Shown here piece by piece: positions 53,935 through 62,150 of a DNA stretch of 64,000 bases. The stretch is taken from contig JAOTTS010000005.1 in NCBI GenBank assembly GCA_029864335.1, positions 24,040 to 88,039 on the forward strand, read 5' to 3'. A program made the position numbers and the translations under genes. The DNA is from Candidatus Nitrosopumilus sp. (lineage in GTDB: Archaea; Thermoproteota; Nitrososphaeria; Nitrososphaerales; Nitrosopumilaceae). How positions within the stretch are numbered: the first letter of the stretch is position 1; each line of letters begins with the position of its first letter. Under the pieces are notes generated by a model, which saw only the letters and a program-made list of their open reading frames with translations, was not told the origin of the DNA and did no database searches.

Positions 53935-54580
53935 ATTTTTAGTTTAGAACTACAAGGTTCAAGTCCTCTTAGTTCCAGTAATCAGTTTAGTTTCAAATGA
54001 ACTCATTTCACATCGACCCAGATTATTTTATCAGTTCACAGATAGCTAGTGTTGCAACAATACTTGTAAATCACATAAAACTGATAAAATAATTTGAGAG
54101 AAAGTCCATCTATGCCATACTTCCTCTTACTGTTATCTTCGGAGTAATCATCAGATGTCACATGAAACATAATTACAAAAGACTTGTCAAACGTACCGGA
54201 TCTTAGGAGTTCCAGTACTCATTTTGACCTCAAAAAAGTTCCAATCCGAGAGGATTAACATAGATTTTAGTTTAGAGAAATCTACCATAGCCAATTACAC
54301 CGTTGTCATTAACTCCCCACGTTGGAGGTTATAGATACAAAAACCCACCTGTATAATCTCTAAATCTAGTTTTGCTAAAACATTTGATGGTGCATCTTTC
54401 CAACAAGAAGACTATTGCGACAATTTAACAACAACAAAACTTGGGTTATTGATACAATTCAATAGTAATCATTTTATACATATGCAATTTGTCTGTAAAA
54501 TACTTGTCAAGAAAATAATTATTCAGAACAATTAATCATGACTAGTATCACATAAGACATAACATCTTTGTAAAAATGTA
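53935..54580. other. 646-nt intergenic region with repeat-like and tRNA-like pieces
   Basis: No gene is visible. It holds a hairpin resembling a tRNA acceptor/T arm (53943-53971), the R5 repeat (54192-54256), and otherwise AT-rich sequence leading to the promoter of the H1-like gene. Confidence 0.5.
54192..54256 (+). repeat. Intergenic repeat, variant copy R5
   Basis: Starts GTACCGGATCTTAGGAGTTC and ends ACCTCAAAAAAGTTCCAATC plus CGAG. Its 3' half matches R4 (TTGTCTC..GAAAAGTTCCAATCCG) and its 5' half matches the sequence before R2, so it links the two parts of the family. Confidence 0.65.
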
Positions 54581-54922
54581 ATGGCCATATCAAAAGCTAA
54601 ACGTAGTGAAGCTGCAAAGAAAGCTGTACGTACAAGAAAACGCAATGAAAAATTAAAGGCAGCAGTCAAAGCAAAAGCAGCTGTCAAAAGAAAACGTTCA
54701 CTTGCAGCAAAAAAACGTAGTACAACTACAAAAAGAAAAACTATTGCAGTAAAACGAAGAAAAGCAACATCATCTTCTGCAGCAGTAAGAAAACGAAGTC
54801 TAGCAGTAAAGAAATCAGCAGCTACACGTAAACGAAACGCTGCATCTAAAAAGAGAACTACAAAAAGAAGAAAAACTATTGCAGTAAAACGAAGAATAAC
54901 TACCGCAAAGCGTAGAAGATAA
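54581..54922 (+). CDS. Histone-H1-like Lys/Arg/Ala-rich protein
   Basis: 113 residues, roughly half Lys, Arg or Ala, with internal repeats (KRKTIAVKRRKA and KRRKTIAVKRRITT; RKRSLAVKK). It resembles bacterial H1-like and AlgP-type proteins and the KRKPVRETAAKKKTV tail at 30644. It probably coats DNA or RNA. Few acidic residues and no structured domain. Confidence 0.8.
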   Translation: MAISKAKRSEAAKKAVRTRKRNEKLKAAVKAKAAVKRKRSLAAKKRSTTTKRKTIAVKRRKATSSSAAVRKRSLAVKKSAATRKRNAASKKRTTKRRKTIAVKRRITTAKRRR

Positions 54923-54951
54923 TCTTTCTACGACTTTTTATTTTTTCCTCC
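54911..54951 (+). terminator. Hairpin and T-tract after the H1-like gene
   Basis: CGTAGAA (54911-54917) pairs with TTCTACG (54926-54932) across the stop codon and is followed by CTTTTTATTTTTTCC. The arrangement resembles an intrinsic terminator. Confidence 0.55.
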
Positions 54952-54966
54952 TTTTATCAAATTCAA

Positions 54967-55166
54967 TATCAGGCGATGAAATATGCCCAGTTTGCAGCAA
55001 GCCTAAGAGTGAACACAATGCAAAGGAGATATCCGATTGCTCAAAGCATCTGATAGAAATGGGGTTGATGAGATATTGTGGAATTTGTGGTTTGACTAAA
55101 CCTGCAGAGGGAGTTCATGACAGGTGTGGTAAGTGTAATGAAAAATATTCTTTTACAAATGAATAG
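54967..55166 (+). CDS. Small double zinc-ribbon protein, start uncertain
   Basis: The frame to TAG 55164-55166 reads ICPVCSKPKSEHNAKEISDC, then RYCGICGLTKPAEGVHDRCG and KCNEKYS: CxxC, C, CxxC, CxxC. No ATG, GTG or TTG is found before the first knuckle, so the start is lost or non-standard; an internal ATG would keep only the second ribbon. Confidence 0.45.
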
Positions 55167-55198
55167 CTTAAACATACTGTGTTATTTCTAGATTCAAA

Positions 55199-55333
55199 TC
55201 ATTTCTTTGTTTTATTCAAGAATCGATGCAGATGATTTCTATATTTCCTAAAAGTAGCAGGGCTTTTGATAGAATCAACAAAGGCCTGATATGGATCCTC
55301 TACTTCCTGTATGCTTTCAAGGGAAATTTGCAT
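55199..55333 (-). pseudogene. N-terminal remnant of a tyrosine recombinase
   Basis: ATG 55333 to TGA 55199-55201 encodes 44 residues. The segment EDPYQAFVDSIKSPATFRKY with NHLHRFLN is the first helix pair of thaumarchaeal integrases. Everything after it is gone. Copy R3 of the intergenic repeat lies 55 bp upstream. Confidence 0.6.
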
Positions 55334-55387
55334 CGCATCATGTCATGAAAGAGGAACTATTTTAGTCCCATGATGGTAGGCTGACCC

Positions 55388-55414
55388 TACCGGAGTAGGG
55401 TAGTAACTTGTCTC
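55388..55414 (+). repeat. Intergenic repeat, copy R3
   Basis: TACCGGAGTAGGGTAGTAAC with TTGTCTC then TAGAAAAGTTCCAG. The core is identical to R1 apart from the first base. It lies beside a recombinase remnant. Confidence 0.85.
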
Positions 55415-55514
55415 TAGAAAAGTTCCAGTTATGCGTAGAATTTAGATAATCTAGCATTACAAAAAGAAGTGGGTAACTCATACTAGAAATAACATCTAAT
55501 GTTATAGAGTCAAA

Positions 55515-56342
55515 GTGAACAAAGAAGAAATTTTATTGTATGTTTCAATGGGTTTTCTTACACTTTTCATTTATTCTAGCATCATATTTCCAATCTTAGA
55601 AGATTCAATTAGTTTACCAGAAATTCCAGGTGGGGTTGGAATCAAAACCATCTTTATGTTGATTTTTAGTTTATTTCATGCATGGTATATGATAGGATGG
55701 AAAAAAACACTATTGTTCTTTGTAATAACTGCAGGTGTATCTTGGGGATATGAGCAAGTAGGAGTTGAAACAGGTCTAATCTATGGAGATTATTATTATA
55801 CAGATTATCTAGGTTACAAAATGGGCCATGTGCCAATAATTATTCCTCTGGCATGGTTTATGATGATTTATCCTAGCTACATCATTGCAAATATGATATT
55901 TTCAAAGAAACCTCTTTTGCATCAAAATAAAATCTCACAAATTATTGTGCTATCATTACTTAGTGCAATAGTTATGACTGCGTGGGATTTTGTAGTTGAT
56001 CCATATCTTTCAGGTCCTACGGTAAACGCTTGGGTATGGGAAAAAGGAGGAGCATACTTTGGAATTCCAATTCATAATTTTCTTGGTTGGATTCTAACAA
56101 CGTTTTCAATTTATTTGATATACAGAATTTTTGAAAGTAAAACTACACCTGTTGAAAATAAAATTCCCAACTATTCTGTGATTTTACCAGTGTTAGCATA
56201 TGGATTGATGTTAGTGGCAAACCTGATACCGGAGGAACCACCAGAACTTCAAATCATAGGCCCCATAATTATGGGAATCCCTATAATCATTGCAATAATA
56301 CGTTTTAAACAAAATAAAGAATTGACAGTAGACTCTACATAG
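55515..56342 (+). CDS. Carotenoid biosynthesis membrane protein (CruF/DUF422-like)
   Basis: 275 residues, about seven helices. The family block WDFVVDPYLSGPTVNAWVWE with FGIPIHNFLGW is present, as is GYEQVGVETGLIYGDYYYTD. Members hydrate carotenoid ends (CruF, bacterioruberin synthesis). No other carotenoid gene is nearby in this window. It is intact between repeats R3 and R4. Confidence 0.85.
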   Translation: MNKEEILLYVSMGFLTLFIYSSIIFPILEDSISLPEIPGGVGIKTIFMLIFSLFHAWYMIGWKKTLLFFVITAGVSWGYEQVGVETGLIYGDYYYTDYLGYKMGHVPIIIPLAWFMMIYPSYIIANMIFSKKPLLHQNKISQIIVLSLLSAIVMTAWDFVVDPYLSGPTVNAWVWEKGGAYFGIPIHNFLGWILTTFSIYLIYRIFESKTTPVENKIPNYSVILPVLAYGLMLVANLIPEEPPELQIIGPIIMGIPIIIAIIRFKQNKELTVDST

Positions 56343-56431
56343 AAGTCTCCAAGCATATTACATGCTTGTGCGGTTTGTTGGTTTAATTCTAAAGATCGGA
56401 TAATCTACTTTGTATAATTTCTCTTCACATC

Positions 56432-56458
56432 GACCGGAGTAGGGTAGTAATTTGTCTC
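56432..56458 (+). repeat. Intergenic repeat, copy R4
   Basis: GACCGGAGTAGGGTAGTAAT with TTGTCTC, then AGGAAAAGTTCCAATCCG. One base differs from R1 in the core, and it shares the 3' flank with R5. Confidence 0.85.
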
Positions 56459-56580
56459 AGGAAAAGTTCCAATCCGAAAGAATTGATGGATGTTTTGATT
56501 TAATTTGAAATCAACTTTGTATCCCTCAGCGGGATTTATCAAATTAGTTTAACACCCAAAAGGACAGATAGTGGATCTAG

Positions 56581-56706
56581 GGGGTTAGATACGTAGTTTG
56601 GTCTTATTTTAGACCCATAGGCTCAGAATTGAGAGTTCAAATTTGACTGGAAGTACAACGTACATGGGGTTATAGTTTAGGATAATATTTTCGTACCCAC
56701 GTGGAA
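56581..56706 (+). repeat. Left pair of the CCACGTGG-family element
   Basis: Unit A at 56581-56617 (GGGGTTAGATACGTAG...AGACCC) and unit B at 56666-56706 (GGGGTTATAGTTTAGG...ACCCACGTGGAA). GTACAACGTACATGGGG precedes and enters unit B. Units B and D (63912-63952) share both ends and the following ACATAATCCAC. Confidence 0.75.
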
Positions 56707-56819
56707 CAAAATACAATAACATAATCCACCATTAACTAACGAAAACTAGAGACTCGTAAATGTACAGAGGATATTTTCTATCACAGATATGTGTAAAATT
56801 TCCAACAAAAAATCACATG

Positions 56820-56827
56820 TTTATTAA
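56820..56827 (+). promoter_or_regulatory. TATA box of the HEPN operon
   Basis: TTTATTAA is centred about 27 nt before ATG 56850, which fits a leaderless start there. Confidence 0.55.
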
Positions 56828-56849
56828 TCCCTGAACTGAATTAGATTTG

Positions 56850-57641
56850 ATGCCTGTTGAAAAACTTCCTGATGGGTTTTCTTTTCAGTTTGGTCAAGGA
56901 GGACCAGTAAATGAATCAATTAATGAAATATTTTTAAAAACTGCTTCAAATCCTACTTTTCCATTCTTAAATGTAAAAATTATACCTGACGAGAATCAAG
57001 ATGATTGCGTTGTAGAGATTAAAGTGAATAAACAAGTTTATGAGTTAATAAAAAACACAGGGCAAAATGATGATCTAGTGTTTTTTCTTAATAATACTAA
57101 TGGCTCTTTAACTCAATGGGGCTCCGACATGATTATCGCAATGAAAATCCTTTCAAAGATGAATATTTTTGTTGAATTTGGATCTTGGATTGATAATGCA
57201 AGGAAAAGCTTGAGTCTTTTGATAACAAATGAAAAAGTTGATGCTGTATTTAATCAACAAAACGCACTAAAAAATTCACAGGAATTACTTGAAGCAGTAG
57301 GAATTTTAGAACAAGTTAATGAAAATCAGATAATATTTTCTTCTGCTAAAGAAGTGCTAAGAGAAAAAAGCATGGATGCAGGAACATTGGTATATCGTTT
57401 AGCAATGGCAATTTATCACTCTAATAGAGGTGCAGATCATTCAATTCTTACAATAATGGATGATCCTAGTTCGGCATACCTTAAATTAGTAAATAGTCCA
57501 TTATTTAACAAGTGGAATAACGAATTATCCGAAATGATGGAAGTACCTTTAGAATCAAGAATTAAAATTATGAAAGTGTTAATAGCATTTGCAGTTTCAT
57601 CTTATGTGTATAACAAACTAGAAGGTGTAAAGAATGAGTAA
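56850..57641 (+). CDS. Unknown protein, first gene of HEPN operon (263 aa)
   Basis: ATG 56850 is preferred to TTG 56847. The N-terminal 100 residues are mixed alpha/beta (FSFQFGQGGPVNESINEIFL, DCVVEIKVNKQVYELIKNTG). The rest is helical (DAVFNQQNALKNSQELLEAV, DAGTLVYRLAMAIYHSNRGA). No catalytic or membrane motif is recognised. It overlaps the next gene by 8 bp, so it is translated with it. It could be a sensor or scaffold for the downstream pair (inference only). Confidence 0.75.
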   Translation: MPVEKLPDGFSFQFGQGGPVNESINEIFLKTASNPTFPFLNVKIIPDENQDDCVVEIKVNKQVYELIKNTGQNDDLVFFLNNTNGSLTQWGSDMIIAMKILSKMNIFVEFGSWIDNARKSLSLLITNEKVDAVFNQQNALKNSQELLEAVGILEQVNENQIIFSSAKEVLREKSMDAGTLVYRLAMAIYHSNRGADHSILTIMDDPSSAYLKLVNSPLFNKWNNELSEMMEVPLESRIKIMKVLIAFAVSSYVYNKLEGVKNE

Positions 57642-58308
57642 AGAACATGAAATAGATCAAGAATTCAAATCAAGAGTGTTAGCATCGAAAAGAAAAATTA
57701 CACCGAAGCATCTATCTTGGCTTACTTCATCCACTACAGAAAGATTTGATTCATCTTCATATCCTGTGACAGATAGGGTAGATGATGCTGGCATATATGG
57801 AATCTCCGCAGCATCTAAAAGTTTGATTGAACAAGGATATCCAGAAACTAACATTGCAGTAGACCCAGAATATGAAATTCGAAAAATAGTAAACAGGCAA
57901 TTTGCAGAAAACATGCCGGTACTTGAAAAAATCATAAATTCTATTGTTGATCGAAAATTACGTTCAATGAATGTAACTGAATCATTGGATACTCAAAATT
58001 GGTATGAATCTACAAAAAAAGTTACATCACAAGAAAACGTAATTGTGATGGAAAAATTAATCTTTGAATTATTTAATAAAATTCAAGTTGTAAAAAAGAT
58101 CGCATATAGACAAAGCAATAATAAATTGTATTTGATAATAGTATACGCAAGTCAAGAGCATGAAAAAGCATTTGATCAAATTGAAGAAGAATTAATTAAA
58201 TTAGAAGATGCTTTACCAAAATATGAGTTTGAACCATGGATTTTACATAATTTAGAGTTAGAAACCAGACATTTGCATGATACAAAAACTATCTTACAAA
58301 AATCCTGA
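57634..58308 (+). CDS. Unknown protein with possible NTase-like C-terminal half (224 aa)
   Basis: The N-terminus is polar and likely disordered (HLSWLTSSTTERFDSSSYPV). The C-terminal 90 residues read EKLIFELFNKIQVVKKIAYR, NKLYLIIVYASQEHEKAFDQ and ALPKYEFEPWILHNLELE. That alpha-beta-alpha-beta order recalls nucleotidyltransferase (MNT) proteins that accompany HEPN partners, but the catalytic GS...DxD residues are not visible. It overlaps the upstream gene by 8 bp and ends 5 nt before the HEPN-like gene. The family assignment is tentative. Confidence 0.7.
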   Translation: MSKEHEIDQEFKSRVLASKRKITPKHLSWLTSSTTERFDSSSYPVTDRVDDAGIYGISAASKSLIEQGYPETNIAVDPEYEIRKIVNRQFAENMPVLEKIINSIVDRKLRSMNVTESLDTQNWYESTKKVTSQENVIVMEKLIFELFNKIQVVKKIAYRQSNNKLYLIIVYASQEHEKAFDQIEEELIKLEDALPKYEFEPWILHNLELETRHLHDTKTILQKS

Positions 58309-58313
58309 ACAAT

Positions 58314-58658
58314 ATGACTTTGAATTGGTATGCAACACAAAGCACTCATAACAAAACTACTTCAGATTTTCTTAATTCAAAGACGCCTGATCACATAGAT
58401 TGGGAAATCACATGTTTGTTTTATTCTGCATTACATTTAGTGAATGATTATTGTGATAAGCATCAGATAGCTCCACCTTCTGATCATCATGAACGAAAAG
58501 AATTTGTTAAAAATAATCTTAGTTCATCGTATCTGTCTTATAAGAAACTCTTTGATCTAAGTATAAAATCAAGATATACTGTAGGAAACAGAATAGATCC
58601 ATCCTATTTGACTATTGCACAAAATAACTATGTTGCATTCAAAAATTTTCTTAATTGA
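58314..58658 (+). CDS. HEPN-like protein (114 aa)
   Basis: An all-helical protein with HIDWEITCLFYSALHLVNDY and PPSDHHERKEFVKNNL, then YKKLFDLSIKSRYTVG. This pattern (an N-terminal helix with FYSALHLV, an HxxR element and a YxxLxxxSRY segment) is typical of HEPN proteins, many of which are RNases or AMP-transfer targets in toxin-antitoxin and defence modules. The last 15 residues overlap a phospholipase D fragment in another frame, so the natural C-terminus may be altered. Third gene of the operon. Confidence 0.7.
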   Translation: MTLNWYATQSTHNKTTSDFLNSKTPDHIDWEITCLFYSALHLVNDYCDKHQIAPPSDHHERKEFVKNNLSSSYLSYKKLFDLSIKSRYTVGNRIDPSYLTIAQNNYVAFKNFLN

Positions 58659-58968
58659 TGATGAATTTGCAATAATTGGAACGGCAAATTGTAATAATAG
58701 AGGGTATACCCATGACAATGAGGTAGCTGCTGGGATATATGGCACATATGATAAAAAGACTACATTTGCTCAAGAATTACGAATTAGATTGTGGATGGAA
58801 CACTTAGATCAAAACAGAGAAGATTTAGTTGATCCTATTGCCAGTGTTCGTCATTGGTCTTCTCCTTCTTCTACGGCAAAAATAGCTAAATATGATCCAG
58901 ATGGGGGTTCTGATCCTTTCTGGCAGAGACTTATCCCGGAGAGTATAATTGATCCAGATGGGTCATGA
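58615..58968 (+). pseudogene. C-terminal half of a phospholipase D family protein
   Basis: The frame contains one complete HKD motif (LHSKIFLIDDEFAIIGTANC NNRG) and the following block DNEVAAGIYG...LRIRLWMEHL typical of the second half of PLD enzymes. The first HKD half and a proper start are absent, and the 5' end runs in a different frame over the HEPN gene. A fusion joint left by a deletion is the simplest reading. A single HKD could work only as a dimer. Confidence 0.7.
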
Positions 58969-59117
58969 TGATTCATATTTGTTAATTTCCTAATAGTTCG
59001 TTCTTAACAATTCAACATAATATGATCACATCTATCCAATCACATTATTTATTTTTGAAATTAAACTGTAGTGAAAATGTGAATACATGAAATGAAACAC
59101 GTGTTGGTAATTTACTC

Positions 59118-61250
59118 TTATGATGTAGGTAAGAAGCGACATCCTATTCGTCCAGCTTTGGCTTCTAATCTGATTTTTTGTTCTTCTGCATTTCTGATTC
59201 GCCTTCGGATAAACTCTCTTAAATTTACTGGCTTTCCATTAACTATTGTCACTCTACCAACAGGTGTTTGTTGATGTTGCTCTTCCATTCCTCTTATTTT
59301 TTCTTTCAACGAAGATATTGTTTCGAATAAAATAATACAATCGTGTTTTTCTGGAGCAATACTTTGTGGACGCTCACATGGTGGAAGTGACAATAGATTG
59401 TTGGCAATAATACCATCCGCCGTTGTACGAAGGTATGGTTTTTTACCTTCTTCTCGTATCACCCTAACCTCTACCGTATTCGGTGGAGTTCCAACAACCA
59501 TTTGATGTCCCGATTCAATTAATGAAATTGCTTCATCTATCGTAAATTCCCATTTTGCTTCAATACTATTTTTTTCTTCTTCCGTCATATCCTCTAATTC
59601 TTGAACTGTAAAAATTTCTTCTTTACTTAGTTTGCCACCTACTGAATCAATACGATTTAGTTCATCGGGACCATCTGGAGTGATACAGGAAACAGTTAAT
59701 GGTTTTTCAATAGGTATACTCATGACGTTAATAATTAAATCGTGATCTCGATAGGGGTGTGGGCCAATTAATCCGCCTTTTTCTAGTGTACGTGTAGGAG
59801 AATAAGGTTGATTCATCCATTTGTGTACGGCCACTATCTTTCCTCCTTCTATCGGAAATTCTTCTGGATCAAGTGTAGGAAATGTAAGTTTTTCCTTCAC
59901 CATCTTCTCAACAATTCCAAAGATTTTGTTTATTGCTTTGGTAAGCAGATCTAATAATCCTATAGTAAGTATAGACAACACCACGTTTACTCCTGCATTT
60001 GTATCAACTATCACTACTTCGTCTTGAATTATTTCTGGGATGAGGTTAAGTTTTGGGACTCCATCTTTTATGAAAATTTTTGTGGTTATCGATACTGGAA
60101 TATTTATCGTAGCCCGTCCGTTAAATATTCCCCCATAAGCAGATTGTGACAAAGTAAGTAGAATTCGAATTTTCTCATTCTCATCAATCCCTGCAATGAG
60201 AGACTCAAGGGTGAATTCTTCCCATTCAGTGGATGGTAAATCTTCATCTTCTAATTTTACTTGTACTGGGTGACTAAGTACACAAGTATGTCCTTCCATA
60301 AAATCACAACTTTTTAATCCCACAAAAACGTCAATCATGGCTTTTCGAATTATGCCTCCAATTAGAGTATTATTTGGAATACAAATTGTTAGTGTAGGTC
60401 TAGAGCTCAAGTGAATTTTTGATTGAATAAGTGATAAATCCCCCCCTGCCCACATTGTATCAAAAAGAAGCATCAAAGATTCACGATTAATTGTTTTTAG
60501 ATCTGTGAATCCTAAAGGATCTTTAATTTCGCAAGGGTCTTCCATAATATTGTCGCCTTTAATTGGTTGGGTTAACAACGACACAAATCCACGCCGACCT
60601 AATTTGGGATCAGGTTCAATGTTGATTAACATATTCCCAACTTCATTGTATATTCTACTCCAAATTATATTGAGTAATTCTCGTCCTGCCTTATCCTTAG
60701 CATCAGGATCCCCTCCTGAGGATAACAATGCTTGCAATCTATAGAGAATGCCAACAGGACTCTGTAAAATTTCCTCTTCATTTAAGCGGACGTCTATATG
60801 TGTATGTCTGATAAAATCAATCGCAAGAAAGATGTATGGTGCCAATATATTTGGCATATTAGCATCAACAATTGCATCTGTTTTTATGACTCTCATAGGA
60901 CTTACAATATAAACAAATGCGTTAATTGGGATGACTCCTGCTTCACTAATGTCTCTTTCAACACCATTCAGGGTTATTGTTTTAATATGTACAGTACCCT
61001 CTAGTTTTAGAACAAAACTAATATCTGTCCAAGAAGGATTTATTCTTCCAAGACTGCCTTCTTTAGATGGTTCTGTATTAAGCCAAACATACTGTAGACT
61101 AGGAGTAATTTCTGCAGAACCAGTATACTCATTAGAATTGAAATTCATTGTAATTGATTCAAATTTAAATTTAGAAGATGCTATCTCTGTAAGTAATTCT
61201 TGATTTAACGTAACAATTAGATCAAAATTACCATGAAAACTACTGGACAT
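59118..61250 (-). CDS. 710-aa TULIP-like / DUF3892-like protein
   Basis: There is no signal peptide. About residues 1-480 are long alternating strands with few helices (FDLIVTLNQELLTEIASSKF, INAFVYIVSPMRVIKTDAIV, RATINIPVSITTKIFIKDGV) and an amphipathic segment (VLSILTIGLLDLLTKAINKI). This resembles TULIP lipid-binding proteins of the P47/BPI kind. Around 550-640 lies a DUF3892-like unit (AISLIESGHQMVVGTP, KKPYLRTTADGIIANNLLSL). The end is a basic coiled helix (LREFIRRRIRNAEEQKIRLE). Neither assignment is certain. It follows the 61252 gene in one operon. Confidence 0.75.
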   Translation of the reverse strand: MSSSFHGNFDLIVTLNQELLTEIASSKFKFESITMNFNSNEYTGSAEITPSLQYVWLNTEPSKEGSLGRINPSWTDISFVLKLEGTVHIKTITLNGVERDISEAGVIPINAFVYIVSPMRVIKTDAIVDANMPNILAPYIFLAIDFIRHTHIDVRLNEEEILQSPVGILYRLQALLSSGGDPDAKDKAGRELLNIIWSRIYNEVGNMLINIEPDPKLGRRGFVSLLTQPIKGDNIMEDPCEIKDPLGFTDLKTINRESLMLLFDTMWAGGDLSLIQSKIHLSSRPTLTICIPNNTLIGGIIRKAMIDVFVGLKSCDFMEGHTCVLSHPVQVKLEDEDLPSTEWEEFTLESLIAGIDENEKIRILLTLSQSAYGGIFNGRATINIPVSITTKIFIKDGVPKLNLIPEIIQDEVVIVDTNAGVNVVLSILTIGLLDLLTKAINKIFGIVEKMVKEKLTFPTLDPEEFPIEGGKIVAVHKWMNQPYSPTRTLEKGGLIGPHPYRDHDLIINVMSIPIEKPLTVSCITPDGPDELNRIDSVGGKLSKEEIFTVQELEDMTEEEKNSIEAKWEFTIDEAISLIESGHQMVVGTPPNTVEVRVIREEGKKPYLRTTADGIIANNLLSLPPCERPQSIAPEKHDCIILFETISSLKEKIRGMEEQHQQTPVGRVTIVNGKPVNLREFIRRRIRNAEEQKIRLEAKAGRIGCRFLPTS

Positions 61251-61251
61251 T

Positions 61252-61848
61252 TCACACCTTCTCTAAGTTCTCATCTCTAGAATGAAATGAGATGAATTTT
61301 TCCATGAAAGGTTTCGCAGCAGAATATTTTGACAAGTTTAGTTGATGTAAAATTTCTTTTGCTGTTTCTATTGTTGCTGCTGAATATGCCTGAGATATTG
61401 AAACCATAGCTTCTTCCGGATCATGAATACAACTGAGGATGTTTTTATCAGATAAATAAATCCAAATGAGAAATTCTTGGAATAATTTTTGCACATCTTC
61501 ATTTGGTATAAAATGTGAAAGTCTACATTTGATATTTTCTAGAGGTATGTCTCTCATAGGTATGTTGAGTTCAGTTTCTTGTAATGTCTCTTCGAGTACC
61601 TTTTGGGGATTTGTGATAAACATTTTTAAATTTTCTTGACTCAATGCAAGCCATTTCATAATTTGTGGTGTGGCTTCAAAAAAATTTTGGATTTTTGATT
61701 TAGAAATATCATTAATATCAATTTGATTTTTTTTTAGTTCTAAAAGTAGTTTGGAAACATCAACTTGTTTTGGTTGATCAGTAAAAGTTATTGTAAGAGG
61801 AAATGGGAATTCCAAATCATATTTAGAATTGGGACTGTTCTTAGTCAA
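61252..61848 (-). CDS. Unknown helical protein (198 aa)
   Basis: TTG 61848 start, with a TATA box 26 nt upstream. A short beta-like start (YDLEFPFPLTITFTDQPKQ), then a helical body (EATPQIMKWLALSQENLKMF, DVQKLFQEFLIWIYLSDKNI, AKEILHQLNLSKYSAAKPFM). No recognised family. Its stop lies 1 nt before the ATG of the 710-aa gene, so the two are co-translated. It may be a chaperone or partner of that protein (inference). Confidence 0.75.
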   Translation of the reverse strand: MTKNSPNSKYDLEFPFPLTITFTDQPKQVDVSKLLLELKKNQIDINDISKSKIQNFFEATPQIMKWLALSQENLKMFITNPQKVLEETLQETELNIPMRDIPLENIKCRLSHFIPNEDVQKLFQEFLIWIYLSDKNILSCIHDPEEAMVSISQAYSAATIETAKEILHQLNLSKYSAAKPFMEKFISFHSRDENLEKV

Positions 61849-62150
61849 CTACATGTAGAACTATTATTATTTAATAAATACAATGTATACTTTGCACTTA
61901 ATTAACTAAATTAGCATTATTTCAGTTTATATCATAATTTTTTATAAATACTAATAGTGAAAACTTGAATTTCCATAACTCTTCAAAAAATTGAAGTAAA
62001 CCTCCTGAACTTTATTTATATACTTCAATTCTTGTAAGGAAGAACAATACTACCAAAAAATCCTAAAGTTTGATACTACAGAAAATTTTATTTTTTAATA
62101 CAATGTAACTAAAACCATTTTTTTATACTCCATTACACTAAACTTGATGT
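61849..62150. promoter_or_regulatory. Divergent promoter region in the island
   Basis: 302 nt without genes. TTTATTAAATA-type TATA sequence on the minus strand (61869-61879) serves the 61848 start. TTTTTATA (62120-62127) on the plus strand serves ATG 62151. Both are 26 nt from their start codons. Confidence 0.55.

Larger units (their letters stand above)
56343..56849. other. 507-nt intergenic region at the island's left edge
   Basis: No gene. It contains repeat R4 (56432-56458), two copies of the GGGGTTA...ACCC element (56581-56617 and 56666-56706), and the TATA box of the next operon. Confidence 0.6.

Noticed and set aside
48857..56458. The R1-R5 repeats as tRNA genes or tRNA 5' halves, because of a TAGGGTAGT stretch and an AGTTCCAATCC end
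   Set aside because: No acceptor stem, no anticodon stem and no GG in the would-be D loop could be formed.
48857..56458. The repeats as a CRISPR array
   Set aside because: Spacing is from about 1 to 4 kb, copies are degenerate and no cas genes are present.
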